A DNA stretch of 64,000 nt from NCBI RefSeq assembly GCF_014596565.1, contig NZ_NOIN01000002.1:310001-374000 (forward strand), read 5' to 3'. Both the position numbers and the translations under genes were made by a program. The notes beneath the pieces are model-generated. The model worked only from the letters and a program-made list of their open reading frames with translations. It searched no databases and was not told where the DNA came from. Within the stretch, counting starts at the first letter, position 1. Each line of letters begins with the position of its first letter. Below, in pieces: positions 55,749 to 64,000 of the stretch. This DNA is from Pseudomonas sp. PSB18. Its GTDB lineage: Bacteria > Pseudomonadota > Gammaproteobacteria > Pseudomonadales > Pseudomonadaceae.

Positions 55749-56336
55749 ATGTTCACACGCGTTGCATTTCTTACCCTCGCCGCCCTGCTGGTCAGCGGCT
55801 GCGCCAACAATTCCCCGGTACTGGGCAACAAGAACATCACCTATGGCGACACCAAGGCCGTGGAGACCGTGACCAACGAGTTCGGCTCCACCGACCTGCA
55901 GATGATCGCCGAGTCCATGACCCGTTCCCTGGCCCAGTCCGGCATTCTGCACGGTCGCCCGGTGGTTCAGGTCTATGACGTGAAGAACAAGACCAGCGAG
56001 TACATCGATACCCGCGAGATCACCACCAGCATCAAGACCCAATTGATGAAGACCGGCGCGGCGCGCTTCGCCAGCGACAACACCGCCATGGACAGCCAGG
56101 TCGACCAGCTCAAGCTGCAGAACCAGAGCGGCCTGTACAAGAAGAGCACCGTGGCCAAGACCGGCAACATGATCGCCGCCAAATACCGCCTCGAGGGCTC
56201 CATCAGCTCGATCGTCAAGCGCAGCAGCGACTACAAGGACGTCTTCTACAAATTCAGCCTGCAATTGATCGACGTCGAAAGCGGTCTGGCCGAGTGGATG
56301 GACGAAAAAGAAATCCGCAAGACCACGGAGCGCTAA
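55749..56336 (+). CDS. lpoB: LpoB-like lipoprotein
   Basis: This 195-residue lipoprotein has lipobox LVSGC (Cys18) and an LpoB/TolB-N-like domain (LQMIAESMTRSLAQSG, REITTSIKTQLMKTG, YRLEGSISSIVKRSSDYKDVFYKFSLQLIDVESG). In E. coli LpoB activates the peptidoglycan synthase PBP1b from the outer membrane. In Pseudomonas PBP1b is known to use LpoP instead, so the partner here is uncertain. The ATG at 55749 is chosen since the frame before it runs through the repeat. The next gene starts three bases after its stop. Confidence 0.85.
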   Translation: MFTRVAFLTLAALLVSGCANNSPVLGNKNITYGDTKAVETVTNEFGSTDLQMIAESMTRSLAQSGILHGRPVVQVYDVKNKTSEYIDTREITTSIKTQLMKTGAARFASDNTAMDSQVDQLKLQNQSGLYKKSTVAKTGNMIAAKYRLEGSISSIVKRSSDYKDVFYKFSLQLIDVESGLAEWMDEKEIRKTTER

Positions 56337-56339
56337 GCC

Positions 56340-57083
56340 ATGCGCACATGGATAGGCATCATGGCCCTGGCCTGCGCATTCGGTGCGCAGGCGGCCCCCA
56401 AAGTCGCCGTTACTGACCTGGCTTACCAGCAACGAGTGGAGGAATACATCCACACCGTTTCGGCCCAGAGCAACTTCCAGGCGAACACCTACAGCGCCAG
56501 CGCGTCGTCGAGCTACGATGAGATGGAAGCCACCAGCAGCTACATCGAGCAGGGCGAATTGCGCAAGTTCACCGGAGACATCAAGGGTGAAATCCTGCGC
56601 AGCGGCATGTTCCAGCTGGTACAGGGCACGCCTCACACCGAGTCCTCCACCGGTGACGTCTACGACGTGATCAAGCGCATCAAGGCCGGACGCTTCAAAG
56701 GCGCCGACTACGTGTTGTTCGGCACGGTATCGGACATCGACTTCACCCGCGACATCAATGAACTGGCCAATACCGACAGCTACTCGGCGGTGCTTGGGCT
56801 GACCCTGGTGGCCGACTTCAGCCTGATCAACACCCGGACCTTCGAAATCACCTCGGCCTTCACCGCCATGGGTGAAGGCCAGGACACCAAATTGCTGAAC
56901 CACCGGGACGCGCGCATCAGCCTCAATCGTCCCCGCGTGGTACGCGACGTGTCCAAGGCCTTGGGCGAGGATGTGGCACGACAACTGAGCGAGCAGCTCG
57001 GCGGTCCAAGCCATGAGCTACCCGGCGAGCCGGTACCACGCAATAACCTGCCACGGGACACCGCACCGGTGATCTTGCGCTAA
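56340..57083 (+). CDS. Periplasmic LpoB/CsgG-like protein
   Basis: This 247-residue protein has a cleavable signal peptide (near AQA-AP) but no lipobox. The mature part starts KVAVTDLAYQQRVEEYIHTV and holds DYVLFGTVSDIDFTRDIN and a domain related to the CsgG/LpoB N-terminal fold. A Ser/Tyr-rich segment (YSASASSSYDEM) follows near residue 50. It begins three bases after lpoB and ends overlapping the opposing lipase gene by three bases. The function is unknown; it is most likely a soluble periplasmic partner of the LpoB-like lipoprotein. Confidence 0.7.
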   Translation: MRTWIGIMALACAFGAQAAPKVAVTDLAYQQRVEEYIHTVSAQSNFQANTYSASASSSYDEMEATSSYIEQGELRKFTGDIKGEILRSGMFQLVQGTPHTESSTGDVYDVIKRIKAGRFKGADYVLFGTVSDIDFTRDINELANTDSYSAVLGLTLVADFSLINTRTFEITSAFTAMGEGQDTKLLNHRDARISLNRPRVVRDVSKALGEDVARQLSEQLGGPSHELPGEPVPRNNLPRDTAPVILR

Positions 57084-59560
57084 GCATCAGGGCCTCTGCT
57101 CTCCAGGTCGGGGACAGGGGCCCTGGTGGCGTCATCAAGCGTTTGCCCGAGCCGCCCCAACCAGCCACTCTCGGGCTTTCTCATCGTTTGTTCGCTCAGC
57201 GGTGTTGGGGACGGCAAGGCCTGGACCAGCTTCATGACATTGGCGATTTGCCGCGTGTAGGCACGAATCTCATCGAGCCCCTCGACCAATGGCAGGGCGA
57301 TGCCGGTGTCGCTATCAAAGGCCTCGATCGTCGGAACGATGCCGAGCTTGCCACGGAACACCGGAATACCGAGCCCCGGCATCAGCAGGCCTACCAACAC
57401 CCGTGGATCGCGGCGGCTGACACTCAGGCCAACGCTGGCGAGCGCCACGCCCACACCAATGACCTGGCCGGCCGTTGCCAACAGCGACAGGCGTTTATTG
57501 GACGCGTCATCGAAAAAAATCGCCCGATATCGAAAGTAGTCACTGAACACTTCCCGCTCGTCCAGCGCCGCATTCATGAACCAGGCGCGAGAATCGTGGA
57601 CATGTTCATCGAACAACCGCACCAATTCCCACGCTTCATCATCGCGAGGCGCCAGATCTCCATCGAACCAGCGCATGACCTCCCGATTGCCAGCCCGGCG
57701 CAGGTCACGGTATTCCTCGGCTTCATCCTGCTCGTTGAGCAGGTACACCAAGCCGCCTACCGACGCATTGATGAGGCGACCTTGGCTCAGGCCCGAACCG
57801 AAGGGATTCAGGCTCCACTCAGGCATGTAGTCGCGGCGAAATTCCAGCATGGCGTCGTGTAGCTGACGCTGATCCAGGCTCGGCTCGAACGTTTTTGCCG
57901 GATTGAGCACGATCTCGTGCGCACCGGTCCGTTGTTCATAAGCACGCTTCAGGGCCAGGTGTTTTTCATGATCGACGGATGCAGCGGGAGGCTCCTTGCC
58001 GGCACGCAGGGCAGTATCCTCCTCCCGTAGTCGCCGGTGCAGCGCGGCGAAGGCCGAGCGCTCCTCTTCGCTCATGTCCTTGCCCTGCACATGGGCCCAG
58101 GCCGAGGTCGTGCGAAAGAGAAAATTGGCATAGCGGCTGATGCGCCAACCGGTGATCAATCCCGCTTCCCGGGCCATCACCTCTTCGAGCGGCCCATTGT
58201 CCTGGGCATCGAGCCAGATGTTGAAGCGACGGATCAGCGTGGGGGAGATGTCGAAAGCATCGTACGTCGCACCATCCATGACCAACCACGGCCAGCGCTC
58301 TTTCTGCTCATCGCTGAGGGCATCGGCAGGGGCCTGTAAGGGAGCACCGACCTGGTAGGCCTCATGGAACATGTGCTGCAGGGGCAATTGGGACAGCAGC
58401 TCGTGATTGCCTCCCAGCGCCTTGCCCTGGTCTCCCGGCGGATACCCCCCGCCAACATCCGAATGCACACCCGGATAGAGGAATTCAAATGTGCCCACGC
58501 GATAGGTGGATGGACAATCGGGATCGTCGGGGTTGGCTTTTCGACGGATCGAATCCAGGGGAAAACTGCCACGCTGCTCATGGGCTGCGACCAGGTGCAC
58601 ACAACGCTCCAGGAACACCGGCGACTCGGGCAAGCGTAGCGAACCGTCCGCCCACCCCATGTGGCCGCTGACAAAGGGCGCCAGGTACGCCATGCCCACC
58701 GACGCCACCGTGTCGAACAGACCGAGGAAACCGATGCTGATGGGGATACCGGCAAACAGGTGGCAGGTTTCGCCGTTCTCCTCGACTTCGGTCAGCTGAT
58801 GTAACCACTGGGTGAACGTCCGGGCCTGGGCGGCGCCACGGGAGAAACCATAAAGATACAGGCGCAGGGCCTTGATCCGTGGGATCGAACGACTGGCGTG
58901 CAAGCGCTCGACGGTCCCGCGCAAGGCGTTCAACGGTTCCTCCAGCGCGGCACGTCGACGCTCTCGTCCGGGGTTGAATGCATCACCGAAGCCACTGCTC
59001 ATCTGCCGGACCCACGCAAAGGCTTGCGCCGGTTCCGGGCGTGGCTCGCCACAGTGTCGACGCAAAGCATCGATCAGCCGCGTCAGGCCCCAGTTGATGC
59101 GGTTTTCACCACCACGGGCCGCCACCAGCCCCATGGCATCAGGTTCAAACTCACCCACTTCCGGGAACTCGGTGCCGACACCCTGCATGTAATAGGCATA
59201 GAAACCTGCCTCATTAGCCCGGCTTTGCTCCGGACCGGTGCCCCCACCCAGGCTGGCGTGATACAGCCGCGCCACGTTGCTGGTGGTCGGCGGGTGGTTC
59301 CGCTTGTCTGTGGGTTCGTGGTTATTGGTGCCGTCAAAACACAACGTGATATGCAACACGTCCATGCAGGGTGGGCCGGAATAGGGAACGTTCGCCGCCC
59401 TGCAAGCCGCTCTGGAAATGTTCGCGGCCTCGATCAGGGCTCGCTGCTGTTCAAGCTGATTGCGCGCCACGTCTTGGGGCGTTCGCGGCAACATGCCCTG
59501 ATTCGTAAAGAACGGTGTGACGGCCAGGGCCTGCGGCCCGCTTCTCAGTGTACTGGGCAT
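57080..59560 (-). CDS. DUF2235 (Tle1-type) type VI lipase effector, predicted
   Basis: The 826-residue protein has an alpha/beta hydrolase core of the DUF2235 family. The nucleophile motif GFSRG is at 238-242, a catalytic-type Asp is in GLFDTVASV (Asp283) and a His is in YPGVHSDVGGGY (His366), giving a Ser-Asp-His triad. The start motif LCFDGTNNHE is typical. Near 700-735 there are hydrophobic segments (GQVIGVGVALASVGLS) that may insert into a membrane. Tle1 enzymes are phospholipases delivered by VgrG. It is last in the cassette, overlapping the DUF3304 gene by 16 bases. Confidence 0.87.
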   Translation of the reverse strand: MPSTLRSGPQALAVTPFFTNQGMLPRTPQDVARNQLEQQRALIEAANISRAACRAANVPYSGPPCMDVLHITLCFDGTNNHEPTDKRNHPPTTSNVARLYHASLGGGTGPEQSRANEAGFYAYYMQGVGTEFPEVGEFEPDAMGLVAARGGENRINWGLTRLIDALRRHCGEPRPEPAQAFAWVRQMSSGFGDAFNPGRERRRAALEEPLNALRGTVERLHASRSIPRIKALRLYLYGFSRGAAQARTFTQWLHQLTEVEENGETCHLFAGIPISIGFLGLFDTVASVGMAYLAPFVSGHMGWADGSLRLPESPVFLERCVHLVAAHEQRGSFPLDSIRRKANPDDPDCPSTYRVGTFEFLYPGVHSDVGGGYPPGDQGKALGGNHELLSQLPLQHMFHEAYQVGAPLQAPADALSDEQKERWPWLVMDGATYDAFDISPTLIRRFNIWLDAQDNGPLEEVMAREAGLITGWRISRYANFLFRTTSAWAHVQGKDMSEEERSAFAALHRRLREEDTALRAGKEPPAASVDHEKHLALKRAYEQRTGAHEIVLNPAKTFEPSLDQRQLHDAMLEFRRDYMPEWSLNPFGSGLSQGRLINASVGGLVYLLNEQDEAEEYRDLRRAGNREVMRWFDGDLAPRDDEAWELVRLFDEHVHDSRAWFMNAALDEREVFSDYFRYRAIFFDDASNKRLSLLATAGQVIGVGVALASVGLSVSRRDPRVLVGLLMPGLGIPVFRGKLGIVPTIEAFDSDTGIALPLVEGLDEIRAYTRQIANVMKLVQALPSPTPLSEQTMRKPESGWLGRLGQTLDDATRAPVPDLESRGPDA

Positions 59561-60063
59561 GGCGACGGCGCCTCCATCCTGCGGGGAAAATCGAAGGGAT
59601 AGCCGGGCTTGCCTGGCAATATCGCCACCGCGGCCACGATCACTCGATCACAAGGCAGGAAGTGCACGTCAACCACACCGAGCCGCTCGTAGGGCACCAC
59701 CTCAGCCCAGACGCTGTGTCGGCTGTAGCCGGCCCGATGTGCGTTCATCCGCGCCCGCCATTCATCGGTGTGCCGTCGCTCCGGCCAACGGCCATAAGCG
59801 TGGGGCGCCGGGTCCTTTTCCCACGCCACCAACACCTTCAGTCCCGGACGCCATTGGGCAGGCATCGCAACGCAGCAGTTCTGCTTGCCTCCACCGCTAT
59901 AAGGCCCGATGTCCGGCCCACCGTTGCCGTTGACGCTGAAGTGATGGATAGCCGCCGAAGTGTGGTTATAGCCTTCGATGGGCGCACCGATCTGGCTGGT
60001 TTGCGCAGGCATGCAACCGCACAGAGCGGTGAAGACCGGCAGCCCCCATGTCCCCATGCGCAT
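59545..60063 (-). CDS. DUF3304 lipoprotein, predicted immunity protein for the lipase
   Basis: This is a 172-residue protein with an N-terminal hydrophobic start and a lipobox-like ALCGC (Cys near residue 17). It is of the DUF3304 family (HTSAAIHHFSVNGNGG, CCVAMPAQWRPGLKVLVAWEKDP, VDVHFLPCDRVIV). DUF3304 lipoproteins are commonly encoded beside Tle lipases and are thought to neutralise them in the periplasm. The ATG overlaps the DUF4123 stop by one base (TGATG) and the 3' end overlaps the lipase. The role is inferred from the family and position. Confidence 0.8.
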   Translation of the reverse strand: MRMGTWGLPVFTALCGCMPAQTSQIGAPIEGYNHTSAAIHHFSVNGNGGPDIGPYSGGGKQNCCVAMPAQWRPGLKVLVAWEKDPAPHAYGRWPERRHTDEWRARMNAHRAGYSRHSVWAEVVPYERLGVVDVHFLPCDRVIVAAVAILPGKPGYPFDFPRRMEAPSPCPVH

Positions 60064-60875
60064 CACTGGCCAATACCTCGTTCACCCTTCGCTTGTGCGG
60101 CACACTTCACGAGCCATCCCTGAAGAAACTGCTCCCGCGCCATCCCCAATAGCTGCTGGTGGTCTGCATCGACATGAACGCGAAAGGCCTGGTAGATAAA
60201 CGTCTCCAACGAATCGAAACCGTAGGTGCTCGGAAGGATTCCCTGCCGGACACACCATTGTTGCGCGTCGCCGAGGGCGCCCACTTCGGTGACCTGCTCA
60301 TCGCTCAACCGCAACACCGGCGCGCCCCGCCCCACGTCCCTCTGCCGGACATCGAACCCCGCCATCTGGCAGACCTGTCCATCGCGGTCGATCCATTGCC
60401 AACTGATGACACCCTCATGGAGCATCTTGAGCTGGTCGGGATCGAGCAGTTCACACAAGAGCCTGAACAAGCGGGTGTCGTAGTAGCGCAGCACACCGCT
60501 TTTGTGGCCTTGGTCCCATTCGGCCTGGGTACACCGTCCCAGGCGCTCGCCAAGGGCATCGAACGACCAGCGGCTGAACAGCGCCAGGACCCGCGAATGG
60601 CGATAGCACACCTGGATAAAGTCCGTCAGCCAGGCCTTCTGCACGGTGTTGAAAAGCAGCACCCGCACCAGCACAGGTCCCTGGTCAGCGAAGGCCCGCT
60701 CGGGGGAGTCCTGGAGCAGAAGCCGGTAGCGCGGCGACGGTGCGAGCTCGTTCAACTGTCGCAGCAAGGGGTAATTGAACAGCGCGCAGTTGATCAGCAG
60801 ATCCACATGAGTGAGGCCGCAGGCCTTGGCCTGAGCGTATAGATGTTGCAGCCATTGCAGGGCAGTCGAAGACAT
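60063..60875 (-). CDS. DUF4123 type VI adaptor (Tap/TEC) protein
   Basis: This 270-residue DUF4123 protein (AKACGLTHVDLLINCALFNYPLL, FSRWSFDALGERLGR, LLQDSPERAFADQGPVLVRV) resembles chaperones that load Tle-type effectors on VgrG. The ATG at 60875 has AAGGA six bases upstream. It lies 24 bases downstream of vgrG and is coupled to the DUF3304 gene. DUF4123 proteins stay in the cytoplasm. Confidence 0.85.
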   Translation of the reverse strand: MSSTALQWLQHLYAQAKACGLTHVDLLINCALFNYPLLRQLNELAPSPRYRLLLQDSPERAFADQGPVLVRVLLFNTVQKAWLTDFIQVCYRHSRVLALFSRWSFDALGERLGRCTQAEWDQGHKSGVLRYYDTRLFRLLCELLDPDQLKMLHEGVISWQWIDRDGQVCQMAGFDVRQRDVGRGAPVLRLSDEQVTEVGALGDAQQWCVRQGILPSTYGFDSLETFIYQAFRVHVDADHQQLLGMAREQFLQGWLVKCAAQAKGERGIGQ

Positions 60876-60899
60876 GATCATCCTTGAGAATTGATCCGC

Positions 60900-62996
60900 T
60901 CAGAGGCGGGTGGCCAAACCTCTGGCCTGAGCTTGGGCCTGTTGAAAGCAACGTCTGCACAACACGCCGGTTGACGAGGGCGAGTTACCTGGCGGCGGCC
61001 CGGTGGCGTCTTCGCTTATCGCGACGACGCCAGTCGATGTGCCTGCGCGTCCGGCCGCTGGCTCATCGGTTTCACCCGGCAGGCGAGCAGGTTTGTACCG
61101 CAGCGCTGCTCCGGGCCCCGGACCACCTCCCTGCTCGATGGGAGTGCTGCTGAAAATGCCGTCGGCCCCAATGCGCAGGAAATGCCCACCGCCCTCCAGG
61201 GTCAGTTGCGATCCGGACTTGACTGTCAGAGCACCCGCGCATTCGAGCTGCAGGACCTGTCCGGCGCGAATCACCAGAGTCTCGCCGGCCTGTGCATGGA
61301 GACTGCCGTTGATGTTGAGAAAGTCGTCGGCATGCAATTGCGTCACGCGATGCCCTGCAACGGTGTGATGCTCCTCGCCCCGTACTTCGCTGTAGCGCTG
61401 CCCGACCAGGGTAATGCGCTGGTCGCGGCCGATCTCCAACGTGTGGTCATTGCGCACTTTGGCGAACAGGTCGCGTTCGGCCCGCAGATAGATCCGTTCA
61501 GCCCCCTTGCGGTCTTCGATGTGCAATTCGTTGCTGCCGCCCCCTCCCGGCGAGCTCCGGCTCTTGAAGACACTGCGGGTGTCGTTGACGGGTAATCCAT
61601 GGGGAACCGGGTTGGTCTTGTTCGGCACGCAGCCGGTGATCAGCGGTTGATCGGGATCGCCCGCCAGGAAGGTGACCACGACCTCCATGCCGACCCGAGG
61701 GATCAACTGGGTGCCGAAGCCATCCCCCGCCCACCCCGTGGCGACCCGCACCCAGCAACTGCTCCGTTCCGGGTTGCCTTCGGCGCGATCCCAATGGAAT
61801 CGGACCTTCACCCGGCCATACTCGTCGCAATGAATCTCGCTGCCTTGCGGGCCGCTGACCATGGCCGTTTCACTGACCAGCAGCGGTCGCCGATGCCTCA
61901 CGGAGGGGCGATAGAACACGTCCCACGGAATCGCCTTGAACCGGTTGCCATAGCCCTGCTCCGGCACCCCCTCCCTCACATTGCCAATGGCTTCTTCAAG
62001 GACCTGGGGTTGCGAGCCTTCATGCCTGAGCCAGGTGAGCAACCAGCGTTGGTTCCAGCAAGCCCGAACATGACTCTTCAACCTCATGAAGTGCCCGCTC
62101 ACCAAGACTGGCTGGTTGCTGGTGCCTTCGGCAACGCAGGTGTCTCTTTGCCGACGCTGCAGGGCCCGCAGGGCCGTCTGTCGGCCCTGGGCCAATGTCA
62201 GGAAACGCCCTGATGCGTAGGCATAATCCTCGCGATCCAGCTGTGCCACCACTTCGCCAGACGGGTTATGTCGAGCGGCACCCTCCAGGGTCAGGCGAGG
62301 CTTTTCGAAATCATGGGCACGCCGGGTGACCCGGCTGGTGGCACCTCGTACCCGAACGGAAAAGGTCCTGATCGTGGGCTCCTCGGCGACCATCGCACCG
62401 TCAGGCACGAACGGTGTAGATGGCAGAGTCCTGAACCGGGACTGGTCATCACCCACCACCAGAACATGCTGCTGCGGCCCATGTTCGAAGTGGTAATGCC
62501 AACCCTCCTCTTCGCACAGGCGCTGGATAAAGGCCAGATCGCTTTCTTCGTACTGGGTGCAATAGTCCCTGGGCGGATACTCCGTGGGACCCAGTTGAAA
62601 ACGAAAGGCATCTTCCAGCAGACCATGCAGCTTGAGCACCTCGGTGATGATCTGGCGAACGGTCTGCCGCTGGAAGATTCGCCGATTGAAAGCCAGGTCG
62701 AGACTGCTCAGGCGCGGTACCAGCGTCGCGTGATAATGGGTCAGCCGCTGCCCGGACTCACCCACGGCGAAATCCGCGATTTGTCCGTGGATGCCATTGC
62801 CCAGCGTATCGAAAGCCAGGAAGGCGGGACGATGCAGAAACCGTTCAAGCGCCAGGCCGGCATGCTCGCTGACGAGCCTGATCCTGAATTCGAAAGGCCG
62901 ACTGATGGCCTCCGTGCCCTCGAAGGCGAGCACACCGAGCTCATCGGGCAGGCTGTCGATCATGAACCTGAACTGGGCTGTGGAGGGAGCGGGCAT
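60900..62996 (-). CDS. vgrG: VgrG/TssI type VI spike protein
   Basis: This 698-residue spike protein has a gp27-like N-terminal part (about 1-380; FMIDSLPDELGVLAFEG, RDYCTQYEESDLAFIQRLCEEEGWHYHFEHG), a gp5 OB-fold (PQGSEIHCDEYGRVKVRFHWDR, CWVRVATGWAG) and the DUF2345-type beta-helix (HIEDRKGAERIYLRAERDL, VKSGSQLTLEGGG). It ends in a tail with a CRRC motif (Cys680 and Cys683). No PAAR or enzyme domain is fused. No other T6SS structural gene is in the window, so the cassette uses apparatus from elsewhere. Confidence 0.93.
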   Translation of the reverse strand: MPAPSTAQFRFMIDSLPDELGVLAFEGTEAISRPFEFRIRLVSEHAGLALERFLHRPAFLAFDTLGNGIHGQIADFAVGESGQRLTHYHATLVPRLSSLDLAFNRRIFQRQTVRQIITEVLKLHGLLEDAFRFQLGPTEYPPRDYCTQYEESDLAFIQRLCEEEGWHYHFEHGPQQHVLVVGDDQSRFRTLPSTPFVPDGAMVAEEPTIRTFSVRVRGATSRVTRRAHDFEKPRLTLEGAARHNPSGEVVAQLDREDYAYASGRFLTLAQGRQTALRALQRRQRDTCVAEGTSNQPVLVSGHFMRLKSHVRACWNQRWLLTWLRHEGSQPQVLEEAIGNVREGVPEQGYGNRFKAIPWDVFYRPSVRHRRPLLVSETAMVSGPQGSEIHCDEYGRVKVRFHWDRAEGNPERSSCWVRVATGWAGDGFGTQLIPRVGMEVVVTFLAGDPDQPLITGCVPNKTNPVPHGLPVNDTRSVFKSRSSPGGGGSNELHIEDRKGAERIYLRAERDLFAKVRNDHTLEIGRDQRITLVGQRYSEVRGEEHHTVAGHRVTQLHADDFLNINGSLHAQAGETLVIRAGQVLQLECAGALTVKSGSQLTLEGGGHFLRIGADGIFSSTPIEQGGGPGPGAALRYKPARLPGETDEPAAGRAGTSTGVVAISEDATGPPPGNSPSSTGVLCRRCFQQAQAQARGLATRL

Positions 62997-63178
62997 TGGC
63001 GGTCACCGGATGAACGAGAGAGCCCCCATGATCGAAAAATCGACGCGGGCCGTATGCCGCCTCGATCCGAACACCGCATAAGTAAATTCCGCGCTTACCC
63101 CCAGTTCGGTCTGTCAGAAGGTGGATTTGTAGGCTGATACCTACTCGCTCCCACAGGGTTTCAAGCTGCCGCAAAGCT

Positions 63179-63811
63179 TTACACGGCAGCTTTGCGGATC
63201 GTCGCCAGCAGACCCGCCGCGCCAATGAACAACCCGGCGAAGGTCCGGTTCATCCGCCGTTGCTGCTTGGGCGTGCGCAACAGGCGCAGGACTTTGGAGG
63301 CCAGCCCGGTGTAGCCGGCCATGACGATGAGGTCGACGCAAATCATGGTCACGCCCAGGATCAGGTATTGCTTGAGCAGAGGTGCATGGGGGTCGATGAA
63401 CTGCGGCAGCACCGCCAGCATGAACACCAGTGCCTTGGGGTTGCTGATGTTCACCAGGAAGCCACGGAACATCAGCGCCAAGGGCTTGCCGATGGGCCGC
63501 GGGGTGGCGTCGTCACTGATCTCGCCGGGGATGGCTCGCCACTGCTTGATGCCCAGGAACACCAGGTAGGCGACCCCGAACCATTTGATCGCATAGAACG
63601 CCGTGGCTGAGGTGGAGAGGATCGCGCCGACGCCTGCGGCGACAATCACGATCTGCAATGCCAGGCCCAATTGCAGGCCCAGGGCATTCCAGTAGCCACG
63701 CCAGAAACCGTACTGCAGACCGCTGGACATCGATGCGATGGCACCGGCGCCCGGCGAAAGACTGATCACCCAACAAGCGGCGAAAAACGCCAGCCATGTT
63801 TCCAGCACCAT
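63179..63811 (-). CDS. LysE/RhtB family amino-acid exporter
   Basis: This 210-residue inner membrane protein has about six segments and the LysE signature WVISLSPGAGAIASMSSGLQYG near residue 14, with FRGFLVNISNPKALVFMLAVLPQF near 114. Members export homoserine, threonine, lysine or similar. GAGG lies before the ATG at 63811. The substrate is unknown. It lies downstream of, and on the same strand as, the partial gene at the right edge of the window. Confidence 0.88.
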   Translation of the reverse strand: MVLETWLAFFAACWVISLSPGAGAIASMSSGLQYGFWRGYWNALGLQLGLALQIVIVAAGVGAILSTSATAFYAIKWFGVAYLVFLGIKQWRAIPGEISDDATPRPIGKPLALMFRGFLVNISNPKALVFMLAVLPQFIDPHAPLLKQYLILGVTMICVDLIVMAGYTGLASKVLRLLRTPKQQRRMNRTFAGLFIGAAGLLATIRKAAV

Positions 63812-63912
63812 TGCACACCTCGGCCGAGATTCATCTAGACGACTAAGCTAATGCGCCGCCGAGCAACTGACCATCGTTATTTTTCAAAGAACCATGGCGT
63901 ACCGGGGGCTGG

Positions 63913-64000
63913 CTATTCGACGAAACCACCCACCGGAAAAGCCTCGCTGCCGCGCCAACGCCGGACCGAACGCTGGAAGAACAGGCTGTTGGGCACTTGC
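63913..64000 (-). CDS. 3' end of an unidentified gene, runs past the window edge
   Basis: About 29 residues are visible on the minus strand, ending PNSLFFQRSVRRWR and then FPVGGFVE before the stop at 63913-63915. The frame is open to the edge of the window. Too little is present to assign a family. Confidence 0.4.
   Translation of the reverse strand, partial: QVPNSLFFQRSVRRWRGSEAFPVGGFVE

Overview
This 64 kb window is a stretch of Pseudomonas chromosome, most likely from the P. fluorescens group. The evidence is a GC-rich sequence, gene order close to what I recall of the P. aeruginosa argA-to-hemB region (argA, argE, secretion ATPase, gcvHT, ubiI/ubiH/pepP, zapA, 6S RNA, ygfA, glpT-like, ubiD, rho, trxA, ppx, ppk, hemB), and many REP doublets built on the Pseudomonas repeat GTGGGAGCGAGC. 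No rRNA, tRNA, CRISPR array, insertion sequence or prophage is visible.

Layout: 1-1.5 kb holds the 3' end of a TetR-type regulator and a hipBA module whose hipA is broken. At 1.8-9 kb lies a sulfur-scavenging block (ssuEADCBF, the sulfonate-starvation peroxiredoxin lsfA) and an OprD-family porin. At 9.4-18.7 kb are arginine synthesis (argA, argE), a CYTH triphosphatase, an Lrp regulator, an orphan GspE-like ATPase and gcvT-gcvH without gcvP. At 18.8-21.7 kb is an iron ABC permease and binding protein. At 21.9-28.7 kb are the ubiquinone hydroxylases, pepP, zapA, 6S RNA and ygfA. At 28.8-37.2 kb are a FliL-like protein, a quinone reductase, a GlpT-type transporter, chaC, a ferredoxin-reductase-like protein overlapping ubiD, and an acyltransferase.

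At 37.3-39.2 kb are rho, with a long structured leader, and trxA. At 39.3-43.1 kb a GntR/FadR-type regulator is divergent from a four-gene polar amino-acid ABC transporter; this block separates trxA from ppx, which I recall as adjacent in P. aeruginosa. At 43.4-51.6 kb are convergent ppx and ppk, hemB, a DedA protein, a sterol-desaturase-like enzyme, elbB and a YaiI-type protein. At 51.6-53.5 kb is a cytochrome c-FTR1 iron permease fusion.

The last 11 kb is the most accessory part. It has a four-gene envelope cluster (COG3014 lipoprotein, YcfL-like, LpoB-like, and an unlipidated LpoB/CsgG-like protein). This is followed tail to tail by a compact orphan type VI secretion cassette: vgrG, a DUF4123 adaptor, a DUF3304 lipoprotein that is the probable immunity protein, and a DUF2235/Tle1-like lipase. 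A LysE-family exporter and the 3' end of one more gene close the window. The envelope cluster and the VgrG cassette are the best candidates for incompletely described biology.
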